Assembly: GCF_900114705.1 (NCBI RefSeq)
Contig: NZ_FOTW01000016.1
Span: 124,001 to 188,000 of the forward strand
Length of the DNA stretch: 64,000 nt
Origin: Rugamonas rubra
GTDB lineage: Bacteria; Pseudomonadota; Gammaproteobacteria; Burkholderiales; Burkholderiaceae_D
Direction of reading: 5' to 3'
Position numbers and translations under genes: made by a program. The notes beneath the pieces were generated by a model. The model was not told the DNA's origin. It ran no database searches and worked only from the letters and a program-made list of their open reading frames with translations. Below, piece after piece: positions 46,772-55,022 of this stretch (position 1 is its first letter; every line of letters starts with the position of its first letter).

Positions 46772-49453
46772 TTAGCTCGGCGAGCCCCGCCGCAAACGAA
46801 CGACCCATTTTCGAAGCTCCTCCACCCACAGGACGCCGCTGGCGATAGCCAACAGCGGAAGCAGGTCGGCGAGGGGCATGGGTACCGTATGAAACAGACG
46901 GTTCAACGGCGCCCAGTACAAAACGGCAGCCTGCAGCACGATGCTGAGCGCCAGGCCGCCGACGAGCCAGCGATTGCGCAGGATGCCGAAGCGCAGCGCG
47001 GACCGCGTCGCGGACTGGCAGTTGAGCACGTTGAACCACTGGCACAGCGCCAAGATGGTAAACGTTTCGGTCCGAACCAGCTCGTAAGGCAGCCCGCCGG
47101 ACTGGCGCCATACGTACCAGCCGAAGGTGGCAGCGACCGCCATGGGCGTCAGTGTGGCAATGCGCATCAGCATGGCGCGGTCGACCAGGCGGTCGTTCCG
47201 GGGCACCGCCGGGCGGCGCATCTCGTCGCCATCGGGCGGATCCATGACCAGATTGATGGTCAAGGTGCTTTCGGTAACGATGTTGATCCAGAGGATCTGC
47301 ACAGCCGCCAGGGGCAGCGGATAGCCGGCCAGCAAGGCCAGTAGAAGGATGAGCACTTCGTCGACGGAGGTGACGAACAGGAACAGAATCACCTTTTTCA
47401 GGTTGCCATAGACGACACGGCCCTGCTCGATTGCGCCAACAATGGTGGCGAAGTTGTCATCGGTGATTACGATCTTGGCCGCGCTCTTCGCCACTTCCGT
47501 TCCTGTGATTCCCATCGCTACGCCGACGTCGGCGCGGGCCAAGGCCGGCGCGTCGTTGACCCCGTCCCCGGTCATGGCGACAACGTCGCCACGGGACTGC
47601 AAGGCTTCGACAATGCGCAGCTTTTGGGCCGGGTGCACGCGCGCGAACACGGCGATGTTGTCCAGGCCTTCGAGCAACTCGGCATCGCCCATCCGTTCGA
47701 GTTCGGCGCCATCGACGCCGCGATCATCTCCCTGGGCAATGCCCAAGGCGCGCGCGATGGCCAATCCGGTCAATTTGTGGTCTCCCGTGACCATGATCGG
47801 GCGGACACCCGCCGCACGGCACGCGGCCACCGCTACCTTGACTTCCTCGCGCGGTGGGTCGATCTGGCCCAGCAGGCCGAGCAGCGTGGCGTGGCCGGCC
47901 AGTTCGTCGAAGCCGCCGCCCACATCAAGGGCGAAGTCATCGATGCGTGCGACCGCAAGAACCCGCAGCGCGCGGTCGGCCATGTCCTCGGCGGCGTTGG
48001 CCGCCGCCAGCAACGCGGCTTTGCCGTCCCTATGGCACAGTCGCAGCACAGCCTCGGGGGCACCCTTGATGTAGACGGTGGTGCTGCCAGACAAACGACT
48101 GTGGCAGGTCGCCATCATCTTGCTATCGGAGTCGAACGGAATTTCCGCCGTGCGGGGGTGCTGCTGGCGAAGCGCGGCAATGTCGATGCCGGCCTTGCCG
48201 GCGGCCACCAGCAGCGCCGCCTCCGTTGGGTCGCCCAGCACGCTCCACTGCGTGAGCTCTTCCTCGGGCGGCACCAGCGCGGCGTCGTTGCAGAGTACGG
48301 CGGACTCGAGCAGCGCCATCACCGCGCCATCGACCGCTCCGCTCAACTCGCCTTGTGGCGCATAGCCGACGCCGGAGATCGCCAGTTCGCGCCCGCCGGG
48401 CAACCAGAGGGTGCTGACGGTCATTTCGTTGCGGGTTAGGGTGCCCGTCTTGTCACTGCAGATGACCGTGATCGAGCCCAGCGTTTCGACCGCGGAGAGG
48501 CGCCGGATAATCGCTCCACGGCTGGCCATACGCTGCATGCCGACGGCAAGCGCAATCGTCATCGCCACCGGCAGGCCCTCCGGGATCACCGACACCATCT
48601 GGCTGATGGCGACCATCAGGACGTCGAAAAAGGGAAGGCCGCGCGCCAGACCCAGCGCCACGACCGCGAAGAAGAGCGCAATCGAGGCGTACACCAGGTA
48701 GCGTCCGAATTGGCTGATGCGCACCTCAAGCGGCGTTCTGGGTTCCCGGGCACCTTCGGTCATCCGCGCAATCCCGCCGACTTCGGTGTGCACGCCGGTG
48801 GCCGTGACGACGGCGCGTGCCCGGCCGGCCGACACGTAGGTGCCGGAGAACACCATATTTCGACGGTCCGCAAGCCCGGTCGCCTCCGGCAAGGCAGCTA
48901 TGTGCTTGGACACCGGGACGGATTCCCCTGTCAGCGTCGCCTCGGCGACGGCCAACGACGCTTCGTCAAGCAGGCGCGCATCCGCGCCGACGGCGTCGCC
49001 AGCGGCCAGCAATAGCATGTCCCCGGGGACCAGGTCATGCGCGGCCACGGCCTGTTCGGTGCCGTCGCGCAACACGCGCACTTGCAAGGTGGAGAGCTTG
49101 CGCAAGGCGGCCATCGAACGTTCGGCACGCCCCTCCTGGTAGGTGCCGATCAAGGCGTTGGCCAGCACGACGCCCAGAATAACGGCGGCGTCGGCCCAAT
49201 GGCCCATGAAGCCGGCGAGCGCGGCGGCAACGAACAGGATATAGATCAATGGACTTTGAAATTGGCGCGCGAAATGGAGAAATGGCGAACGCGCGGCCGG
49301 CTCCGGCAGCGCATTCGGCCCGTGCTCGATGGCGCGTTGTGCGACCGCTTGCGAACTTAGTCCTGTCCCCGGATCGCTCTCCAGGCGCGCGATGACGGCG
49401 TTCGGATCAAGCGCGTGCCAGGCCTGAGGCTGATTTTGGCTTGGCGCGTTCAT
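46772..49453 (-). CDS. P-type cation-translocating ATPase (type II, calcium-pump-like)
   Basis: 893 residues. The actuator motif is TGESVPVSKH, the phosphorylation motif is CSDKTGTLTRNE (Asp334), and the hinge is MTGDGVNDAPAL. Transmembrane helix 4 has IPEGLPVAMT as in calcium and related pumps. Helix 6, however, reads WINIVTESTLTINLVMDPP, with Glu instead of the Asp of the NxxTD calcium ligand. The ion is therefore uncertain. It neighbours a Ca2+/cation antiporter-like gene. GC is lower than in core genes. Confidence 0.92.
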   Translation of the reverse strand: MNAPSQNQPQAWHALDPNAVIARLESDPGTGLSSQAVAQRAIEHGPNALPEPAARSPFLHFARQFQSPLIYILFVAAALAGFMGHWADAAVILGVVLANALIGTYQEGRAERSMAALRKLSTLQVRVLRDGTEQAVAAHDLVPGDMLLLAAGDAVGADARLLDEASLAVAEATLTGESVPVSKHIAALPEATGLADRRNMVFSGTYVSAGRARAVVTATGVHTEVGGIARMTEGAREPRTPLEVRISQFGRYLVYASIALFFAVVALGLARGLPFFDVLMVAISQMVSVIPEGLPVAMTIALAVGMQRMASRGAIIRRLSAVETLGSITVICSDKTGTLTRNEMTVSTLWLPGGRELAISGVGYAPQGELSGAVDGAVMALLESAVLCNDAALVPPEEELTQWSVLGDPTEAALLVAAGKAGIDIAALRQQHPRTAEIPFDSDSKMMATCHSRLSGSTTVYIKGAPEAVLRLCHRDGKAALLAAANAAEDMADRALRVLAVARIDDFALDVGGGFDELAGHATLLGLLGQIDPPREEVKVAVAACRAAGVRPIMVTGDHKLTGLAIARALGIAQGDDRGVDGAELERMGDAELLEGLDNIAVFARVHPAQKLRIVEALQSRGDVVAMTGDGVNDAPALARADVGVAMGITGTEVAKSAAKIVITDDNFATIVGAIEQGRVVYGNLKKVILFLFVTSVDEVLILLLALLAGYPLPLAAVQILWINIVTESTLTINLVMDPPDGDEMRRPAVPRNDRLVDRAMLMRIATLTPMAVAATFGWYVWRQSGGLPYELVRTETFTILALCQWFNVLNCQSATRSALRFGILRNRWLVGGLALSIVLQAAVLYWAPLNRLFHTVPMPLADLLPLLAIASGVLWVEELRKWVVRLRRGSPS

Positions 49454-49578
49454 AAATCAATACGGAGGGCGACGAGGCGCTCTATTCCTGTTGCGAACTC
49501 GGCGCCGCAGGACGGGCGTTGCTCGCGTGCGCCAGTGGTATCACGGCCGATAAGAATATTTGCCATTTTTCTTCCAGG

Positions 49579-50517
49579 TTATAGTGCGCCGGCTGCAGTG
49601 AAGAGGACAAAAGCACTGTAGGCAGCTATTAACAACGCTCCACGCCAAGGGGAAATTGTACTTCGACGTGAAAAGAGCAGCAGTAGCGTGATCACGCCGA
49701 ATGCCAAGGCCGGTGCCACCTCGCCGAACGGCACAGCAATCGGATGGATGGTTGCGGCAACACCAATCACCGCAAGACCGTTAAACAGGTTGCTACCCAG
49801 TATCGTGCCGAGACCGACATCGTCGTGGCCGCGCCATCGCGCAAGTACGACTGTTACCAATTCCGGCATCGAGGTGCCGACTGCGACCACCGTCGCCCCG
49901 ATCACGTATGGATGCAAGCCCATTGCCAAGGCGATGCTGGACGCGCCGGAGACGAACAACTTTCCGGCGACAAGCAGCGCGGCCATGCCAACAACCAGCA
50001 ATATCCACGCGCGCGCGATGCCGCTCTGGATAGCAGGATCTGCCGGCGTGTGCCGCCGATGACCGATAGCTTGCTTTACGACCAGGATCAACCACAAGGT
50101 GAACAGCGTCAGGAACAGCATCCCTTCCACGCGCGACAGCATGCCGTCCAGCGCGAGGATGAACGTGAGTGGCGGGACAATGAGAGCGAGCATGAAGTCG
50201 CGCCGACATTGGGCAACACAGATGGCCATTGGACCGAACAGCAGAGCTATGCCTAAGATCAGCCCAAGGTTGACCACGTTGCTGCCGAGCGCGTCGCCCA
50301 GGCCGATACCCGGCTTGCCTGCAATGGCCGCCAGGCTGGATACGGCCATTTCCGGACCGGAAGTTGCAAAGGCGGCGATGGTTGTTGCAACCAACAGCTT
50401 TGGAAGGCGCAGCCAGCTTGATACCGCGAGCATTCCTTTGAGAAAACTTGCTCCCCCTATTGCTGCGAGCAGAATTGCTGACACGACCATCAGCATGTCA
50501 ATGAAGGCAGCGCTCAC
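49579..50517 (-). CDS. Ca2+/cation antiporter (CaCA, YrbG-like)
   Basis: 312 residues, ten hydrophobic helices in two halves. The alpha-repeat motifs are FATSGPEMAVS ... GSNVVNLGLILG in the first half and VAVGTSMPELVT ... GSNLFNGLAVIG in the second, the signature of sodium/calcium exchangers. The first repeat has Ser-Gly-Pro-Glu where Thr-Ser-x-Pro-Glu is usual. The start used is GTG at 50517; an ATG at 50496 is possible. Likely works with the P-type ATPase in divalent-cation export. Confidence 0.9.
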   Translation of the reverse strand: MSAAFIDMLMVVSAILLAAIGGASFLKGMLAVSSWLRLPKLLVATTIAAFATSGPEMAVSSLAAIAGKPGIGLGDALGSNVVNLGLILGIALLFGPMAICVAQCRRDFMLALIVPPLTFILALDGMLSRVEGMLFLTLFTLWLILVVKQAIGHRRHTPADPAIQSGIARAWILLVVGMAALLVAGKLFVSGASSIALAMGLHPYVIGATVVAVGTSMPELVTVVLARWRGHDDVGLGTILGSNLFNGLAVIGVAATIHPIAVPFGEVAPALAFGVITLLLLFSRRSTISPWRGALLIAAYSAFVLFTAAGAL

Positions 50518-50686
50518 TCTTGAAAGCGGGCGCTTGGCAATCGGACGAGAGTACCACTTACTTGAAGCATGTCGTCTTCCGGTAGCGCTCTCATGGTCGC
50601 GCTCATTTCATGTCTAGTATGTTTAGCATTCTAGCCGCGATTGCCGAGATCCCAAACCAGTGTTGCCGCTACCAAGTCGCGGAGGC

Positions 50687-51046
50687 TTACTCTACGCCGG
50701 CGGAGAACTCGTCGAAGGCGGCCAGCGCGTTGGCCGAGTACATCAGCGACGGTCCGCCGCCCATGTAGACGGCCATCGCCAGCGCCTCTTCCAGCTCGGC
50801 CTTGGTGGTGCCCAGGCCGACCAGGGCCTGCACGTGGAAGCCGATGCAGGCGTCGCAGCGCACCGCCACGCCGAGGGAGAGGGCGATCAGCTCCTTGGTT
50901 TTCTTGCTGAGGGCGCCGTCGCGGGTGGCCGCGCGGGCCAGGTCGCCGAAGCCTTTCATGACGTCCGGCAGGTCGGTGCGCAAGGTGTTGAGTTGTTTGG
51001 AAACGGACTGCGTCAGTTCCTTGTATCCGCCGAGTGTTGCGGCCAT
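50687..51046 (-). CDS. Carboxymuconolactone decarboxylase/AhpD-like protein
   Basis: 119 residues. RCDACIGFHVQALVGLG holds the CxxC redox motif with the following His of AhpD-type alkylhydroperoxidase domains. It is helical throughout. An AAGGAAT ribosome site precedes the ATG. It lies downstream of a DUF2892 gene, and an FNR-like site stands before both. It may detoxify peroxides or reduce a disulfide. Confidence 0.9.
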   Translation of the reverse strand: MAATLGGYKELTQSVSKQLNTLRTDLPDVMKGFGDLARAATRDGALSKKTKELIALSLGVAVRCDACIGFHVQALVGLGTTKAELEEALAMAVYMGGGPSLMYSANALAAFDEFSAGVE

Positions 51047-51079
51047 AGTGATTCCTTGTTCTGTGGGTGAATGTTGCGC

Positions 51080-51271
51080 TTACTTCTTGGTGGCGCAGGT
51101 GCGCATGCCGAACGGCAGGTAGGCCGGGCAGAAGCGGAACACGCCGGTGAGCAGCGGCACCACGCCGAGCCAACCCCAGGCGCCGATGAAGCCGAGGATG
51201 GTCGCGCCGATCAGGCACAGGCCCAGCACGATGCGCAGGATGCGGTCGACGCCGCCGACATTGCTAGTCAT
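51080..51271 (-). CDS. DUF2892 membrane protein (YgaP-type)
   Basis: 63 residues. GGVDRILRIVLGLCLIGATI followed by GWLGVVPLLTGVFRFCPAYLPFG is the standard DUF2892 pair of helices with the CPAY motif, as in the membrane part of rhodanese YgaP and related sulfur proteins. The ATG at 51271 was chosen over an upstream ATG because the conserved part begins there. It is likely cotranscribed with the AhpD-like gene 34 bp downstream. Confidence 0.9.
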   Translation of the reverse strand: MTSNVGGVDRILRIVLGLCLIGATILGFIGAWGWLGVVPLLTGVFRFCPAYLPFGMRTCATKK

Positions 51272-51349
51272 AATTTTCTCCATTGAAATGATGCACGACA
51301 AACAGTGTCGCGATAACTAGACGATACGCCGGAGGGGAGTGTCGATACT

Positions 51350-51363
51350 TTGATGTAGGTCAA
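51350..51363. promoter_or_regulatory. FNR/CRP-family-like box (TTGAT-N4-GTCAA)
   Basis: TTGATGTAGGTCAA differs from the TTGAT-N4-ATCAA consensus at one position. It is centred about 85 bp before the DUF2892 start codon and points to anaerobic or nitric-oxide control of DUF2892-AhpD. Confidence 0.55.
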
Positions 51364-51386
51364 GAACTTCGTGATGCGAACCAGGC

Positions 51387-52214
51387 CTATTTGCGGGCGG
51401 ACCGGGTGGCGTCCTCTTCCAGCAACAGCGTGCGGATGTCGTTGTAGATCATGTCCGGCTGGAGGAAGGCGGAACTGTAGATCTCCCTTACCCGGCCTTG
51501 CCGGTCGAACAGGAACAATTTCGGCATGTGGTAGTACAGGCGGCCCGGCTTGCCCTGGGCGTCCAACTGGATGGCGACCGGCTGGCCCAGGTCGGCCAAG
51601 ATCGGTTGCAGCTCGGCCACCGAGCGGCCGGTGAGGAAGTCCCAGCGCAGCGGCTGGTCGGCGCGCGCCAGCACGCCGGCGTAGCGGGCCATCGTCTCCG
51701 GCGTGTCGTTGACGGGGTCGAAGGACAGGCTGACCAGACGCACCCGGCGCGCCAGCTCCGGCGTCGTCTGCAGGCGCTCGCGCAAGCCGTACAGTGTGGA
51801 GAACAACAGCGGACAGCCGGCCGGGTCGACGCAATAGGTGTACATGAAGCTGAGCAGGGTGACGCGGCCGCTGGTGTGCGCGCGCAGCGGCACGGCGCGG
51901 CCGGCCGTGTCGAGCACGCTGCCGTCCGGCCCGGGCTGGATCACCGGCAACTCATAACTGCCGGGCGGCGGCGCCACCAGCCGCGGCCGCGCCGCATCGC
52001 CGCGCGCCGCCGGGCCGTTCGAATGAGTTGCCGGGGTTTCCAGACGCAGCGCCGGGGCGGGCGGCTGCTTCACTTGCGCGGCGCTGGCGATCATCAGGGC
52101 GACCGTCGCGGCGGCCAGCGGCACGGCGGGCAGCCGGGCCAGCGCCCGCCCCAGGCGCCGGCTGCCCAGCGCCCGGCCGCAACGCAGGGCCAGCCTAGCG
52201 CAGCGACGCCACAT
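51387..52214 (-). CDS. SCO1/SenC family copper protein
   Basis: 275 residues with an N-terminal membrane anchor (LPAVPLAAATVALMIASAA) and a thioredoxin-like domain. The copper-site cysteines are in YTYCVDPAGCPL, five residues apart instead of the three (CxxxC) of classical SCO, and the distal His is in YYHMPKLFLFD. It should deliver copper to, or maintain, a cuproenzyme. It overlaps the end of the SBP56/methanethiol oxidase gene by 20 bp, and SCO genes are known neighbours of such oxidases. Confidence 0.9.
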   Translation of the reverse strand: MWRRCARLALRCGRALGSRRLGRALARLPAVPLAAATVALMIASAAQVKQPPAPALRLETPATHSNGPAARGDAARPRLVAPPPGSYELPVIQPGPDGSVLDTAGRAVPLRAHTSGRVTLLSFMYTYCVDPAGCPLLFSTLYGLRERLQTTPELARRVRLVSLSFDPVNDTPETMARYAGVLARADQPLRWDFLTGRSVAELQPILADLGQPVAIQLDAQGKPGRLYYHMPKLFLFDRQGRVREIYSSAFLQPDMIYNDIRTLLLEEDATRSARK

Positions 52215-53490
52215 TCGTTGCCGCTTTGGCGCCGAACTTCATGTGGTGCGGCCGGCCCAGCTTTTCCTTGTAGAAATCGATTTTCCACTGTTGCTGCAGT
52301 TCGCGGCCGTCCCAGTGGTAGAGCTTGAGGAAGTGGTCGTCGTTGTCCAGGTCCCAGTGTTCGAGCAGGCTGGTGGTGATGTAGAGGCGCTTGCCGTCCC
52401 AGCTCTGGCTGACCATGTTGACGTGCTTGCCGGTGACTTTTTCGTAGACCTGGCGCGGCGCCTCCGGATTGCTCAGGTCGAACAGGCGGGTCTTGCCGTC
52501 CATGAAGGTGTTGACCCACAGGCCCTTGCCGTCGGCGGTGATCGACATGTCGACCGGCAGCGGGGTTTGCGCCGGGTCGCCGATGGGGCCGACGTCGCGC
52601 GCCTGCCAGCGGCCGGCGGCGTCCGGCTTGACCAGCCACAGCTTGGAGCCGAGCGCGGTGGCGGTGATGGCCCAGTTGTCGCCCTCGGCCTGCGACCAGC
52701 GGATCTCCAGCGGCGCGCCGGGCGTGCTGAAGATCTGCTGCGGCTTCATCGCCTTGAAGTCCCACAGCACCATGGTGTTGCCGAACTTTTGCATCGCCGC
52801 CGGGTCCTTGATCAGTTTGGGCAGCTCGGTGCGGTAGTTGGTGTAGCCGGTGAAGCTGGAGGTCAGCATGGCGTTGCGGCCCGGATTGATGGCCAGGTCG
52901 TAGCCGTAGCCGTCGCCCTGGACGTCGCCGATCTTGCCGGTCGGATTGTCATACTTGGAGATCAGGTCGCCCTTGTTGTTGTAGACCGCCATGCCGGTGG
53001 CGCCGCCCATGTCGCGCTTGTTCGACAGGAAGCCGACCAGCATGCGGCCGGGCAGGGCGTAGAAGGTGTGCGGGCCGACGAAGCCGCTTTTTTGCACCAC
53101 GTCGTGCATGGTTTTGACCAGGCGCGGCTTGGCCGGATCGGTGCCGACGTCGAAGACGAAGATCTTGCTGTCCTGCAGGCGGCCGGCCCACAGGTATTTG
53201 CGGTCGTCGGTGAAGCCGACGTGGTGGGCGTCGCCCCGCCCGCCGACCGACAGCGAGGCGATCACCTTGCCGAAGCGCGGCGAGGCCGGGTTGACGTCGA
53301 CGGTGACCAGCTTGTCGCTGCCGTCGCCGATGCCCTTGATGCCCAGCGTCCAGACGTGGATGTAGTCCTCCTGGCCCTTGATCAGGTTGGCCATGTAGGG
53401 CGAGTTGCAGGTTTCGTCGGCGCGGCTGGCGCCGGCGAAGGTGGCGGCCAACACGGTCAAGGCGAGGCAGGCGGCGGACAATGTTTTCAT
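52195..53490 (-). CDS. mtoX: Selenium-binding protein (SBP56) / methanethiol oxidase-like
   Basis: 431 residues with a signal peptide (LALTVLAATFAGASRA), so it is periplasmic. The body is the SBP56 beta-propeller: VDVNPASPRFGKVI, GRGDAHHVGFT, GPHTFYALPGRM, DGYGYDLAINPGRN, LEIRWSQAEGD and the C-terminal LGRPHHMKFG, with the conserved His residues that likely bind copper. Bacterial SBP56 proteins have been shown to be copper-dependent methanethiol oxidases. The oxidase assignment here is by family, the copper link by the overlapping SCO gene. GGAGTCCCG precedes the ATG. Confidence 0.85.
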   Translation of the reverse strand: MKTLSAACLALTVLAATFAGASRADETCNSPYMANLIKGQEDYIHVWTLGIKGIGDGSDKLVTVDVNPASPRFGKVIASLSVGGRGDAHHVGFTDDRKYLWAGRLQDSKIFVFDVGTDPAKPRLVKTMHDVVQKSGFVGPHTFYALPGRMLVGFLSNKRDMGGATGMAVYNNKGDLISKYDNPTGKIGDVQGDGYGYDLAINPGRNAMLTSSFTGYTNYRTELPKLIKDPAAMQKFGNTMVLWDFKAMKPQQIFSTPGAPLEIRWSQAEGDNWAITATALGSKLWLVKPDAAGRWQARDVGPIGDPAQTPLPVDMSITADGKGLWVNTFMDGKTRLFDLSNPEAPRQVYEKVTGKHVNMVSQSWDGKRLYITTSLLEHWDLDNDDHFLKLYHWDGRELQQQWKIDFYKEKLGRPHHMKFGAKAATNVASLR

Positions 53491-53546
53491 TCGGGACTCC
53501 GGGGAGGATTGAGCGACCGAGCTTATCCCCGGCAGGGGGCGCCAGT

Positions 53547-53560
53547 TTGATCTATATCAA
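53547..53560. promoter_or_regulatory. Perfect FNR-type box
   Basis: TTGATCTATATCAA matches TTGAT-N4-ATCAA exactly and is centred about 63 bp before the mtoX start codon on the minus strand. This suggests activation of mtoX-sco by an FNR/ANR or DNR-type regulator under low oxygen or nitric oxide. Confidence 0.65.
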
Positions 53561-53623
53561 TACCTATCGATCTTCCTGCTCTCGCGCAAGCCGCCGTGCC
53601 GGCGAACGCGCTAGCGCGGATCC

Positions 53624-54949
53624 TCACGGGAAGGTGATGACCTGGCGTTCGACAAAGCTGGCCTGGCCGTCGGCGCCGCGCACCGCCTCGAGGAACAGGT
53701 AGGTGCCGCTGGCGGGGTCGCCGGCCGCGTCGAAGTCGATGCGGCCGCCGGCGCCCTGGTAGTCGATGTCGGCGCCCTGGCGGATGGCGGCGACGGCCTT
53801 GGCGAACTCGCCGGGGTGGATCTCGACCGCCTGCGCCGAGTCCGGCCGCGACACCTGGCGCAGCGAGCGGCTGACGGCGGCGCCGCTGTTGCTGCCGGAC
53901 TGGGCCAGCGAGAGGGCGATCAGGTACACCGCGTCGTAGCCGGTGAAGGAGGTGCCCTCCGGTTCGAGGCCGACCTCGCGCACGAAGTTGTCGCGGTAGC
54001 GGGTGTAGTCGGGCGCGTTGCGCGGCGCCGTCGGCGACACCACCTGCATGCCGATGCCGGCCTCGCCGGCGTTGCTGAGGAAGGCCGTGCCGAAGTTGCC
54101 GGCACCGAAAAGCTTGGGCATCTGGCCGCCCAGCTTTTCCTTGAGCTCGCGGGCGATGCTGGCGCCGTCCAGCGCGAAGCCGACGATCAGCACGGCCTGC
54201 GGCACGCCGTTGGCGCTCAAGGCGGCCAGCTCGGCGCCGAAGCCGACCGTTTTCGTGGTCGCGTAGCCGATGTCGGCCAGCGGCGTCACGTCGTGTTGTT
54301 GGAGTCGCGCGCGCACCGCCTCGGCGGCGCCCTGGCCGAAGGCGTCGTCGACGTGGATGATGGCGACGCGGCGGTGGCCTTGGGCCAGTATGTAATCGGC
54401 CAGCGCGGCGCCCTGCAGCGCGTCGGAGGCGACGGTGCGCCAGACGCTGGCGTTGTCGTCCAGGGCGGTGATCGAGGGCGAGGAGCCGCTGGTGATGAAG
54501 GGCATGCCGGCGGCGATGGTCACCTGCTGCGCCACCGGCAGCGCCACCCGGCTGGAGAAGACGCCGAAGATGGCCACCGGGTCCAGTGCCAGCAGCTCGC
54601 GCGCGCTGGCCACGCCGGCCAGCGGGTCGAGCTTGTCGTCGCGCAGCAGCAGTTCGAGCTGTTGGCCGTTGACGCCGCCGGCCGCGTTGATCTCGCGCAC
54701 CGCCAGGCGCGCCGCGTACTCGACAAACAGGCCCTGGTTGGCGGCGGCGCCGGTCTTGGTGGTGAGCAGGCCGAGCTTGAGGGTGTCGGGTGCCGGCCGT
54801 ACCGGGTTGCTGTCGACGCTGGTGCCGCCGCAGGCGGCCAGGGACAGCGCCACGGCCAGCGCCAAGCTCGGCGCCAAGGTCGGGGGCCGGGAGCGGGCCG
54901 GGGACGGCGGCGCCTGCGGCGGGCTGGTGGGCGTGGGGCGGCTTGGCAT
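53624..54949 (-). CDS. Periplasmic branched-chain-amino-acid-type binding lipoprotein (orphan)
   Basis: 441 residues. A long Pro-rich N-terminus precedes the signal helix (LALAVALSLAACGG, lipobox Cys near residue 40). The mature part is a type I periplasmic binding fold (LKLGLLTTKTGAAANQGLFV, YAARLAVREINAAGGVNGQQ, FTGYDAVYLIALSL). No ABC permease or ATPase gene is near. It lies 73 bp after a TonB-dependent receptor gene and divergent from the YfiR/kinase operon, which suggests a sensing rather than transport role. Confidence 0.9.
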   Translation of the reverse strand: MPSRPTPTSPPQAPPSPARSRPPTLAPSLALAVALSLAACGGTSVDSNPVRPAPDTLKLGLLTTKTGAAANQGLFVEYAARLAVREINAAGGVNGQQLELLLRDDKLDPLAGVASARELLALDPVAIFGVFSSRVALPVAQQVTIAAGMPFITSGSSPSITALDDNASVWRTVASDALQGAALADYILAQGHRRVAIIHVDDAFGQGAAEAVRARLQQHDVTPLADIGYATTKTVGFGAELAALSANGVPQAVLIVGFALDGASIARELKEKLGGQMPKLFGAGNFGTAFLSNAGEAGIGMQVVSPTAPRNAPDYTRYRDNFVREVGLEPEGTSFTGYDAVYLIALSLAQSGSNSGAAVSRSLRQVSRPDSAQAVEIHPGEFAKAVAAIRQGADIDYQGAGGRIDFDAAGDPASGTYLFLEAVRGADGQASFVERQVITFP

Positions 54950-55022
54950 GGCGCGGGCTCCTTGCACTGGGGCGGTTGGCTGGGTGGCGGACAGGGCGGG
55001 CGGGGGGGGCGGGAAACGCCGG

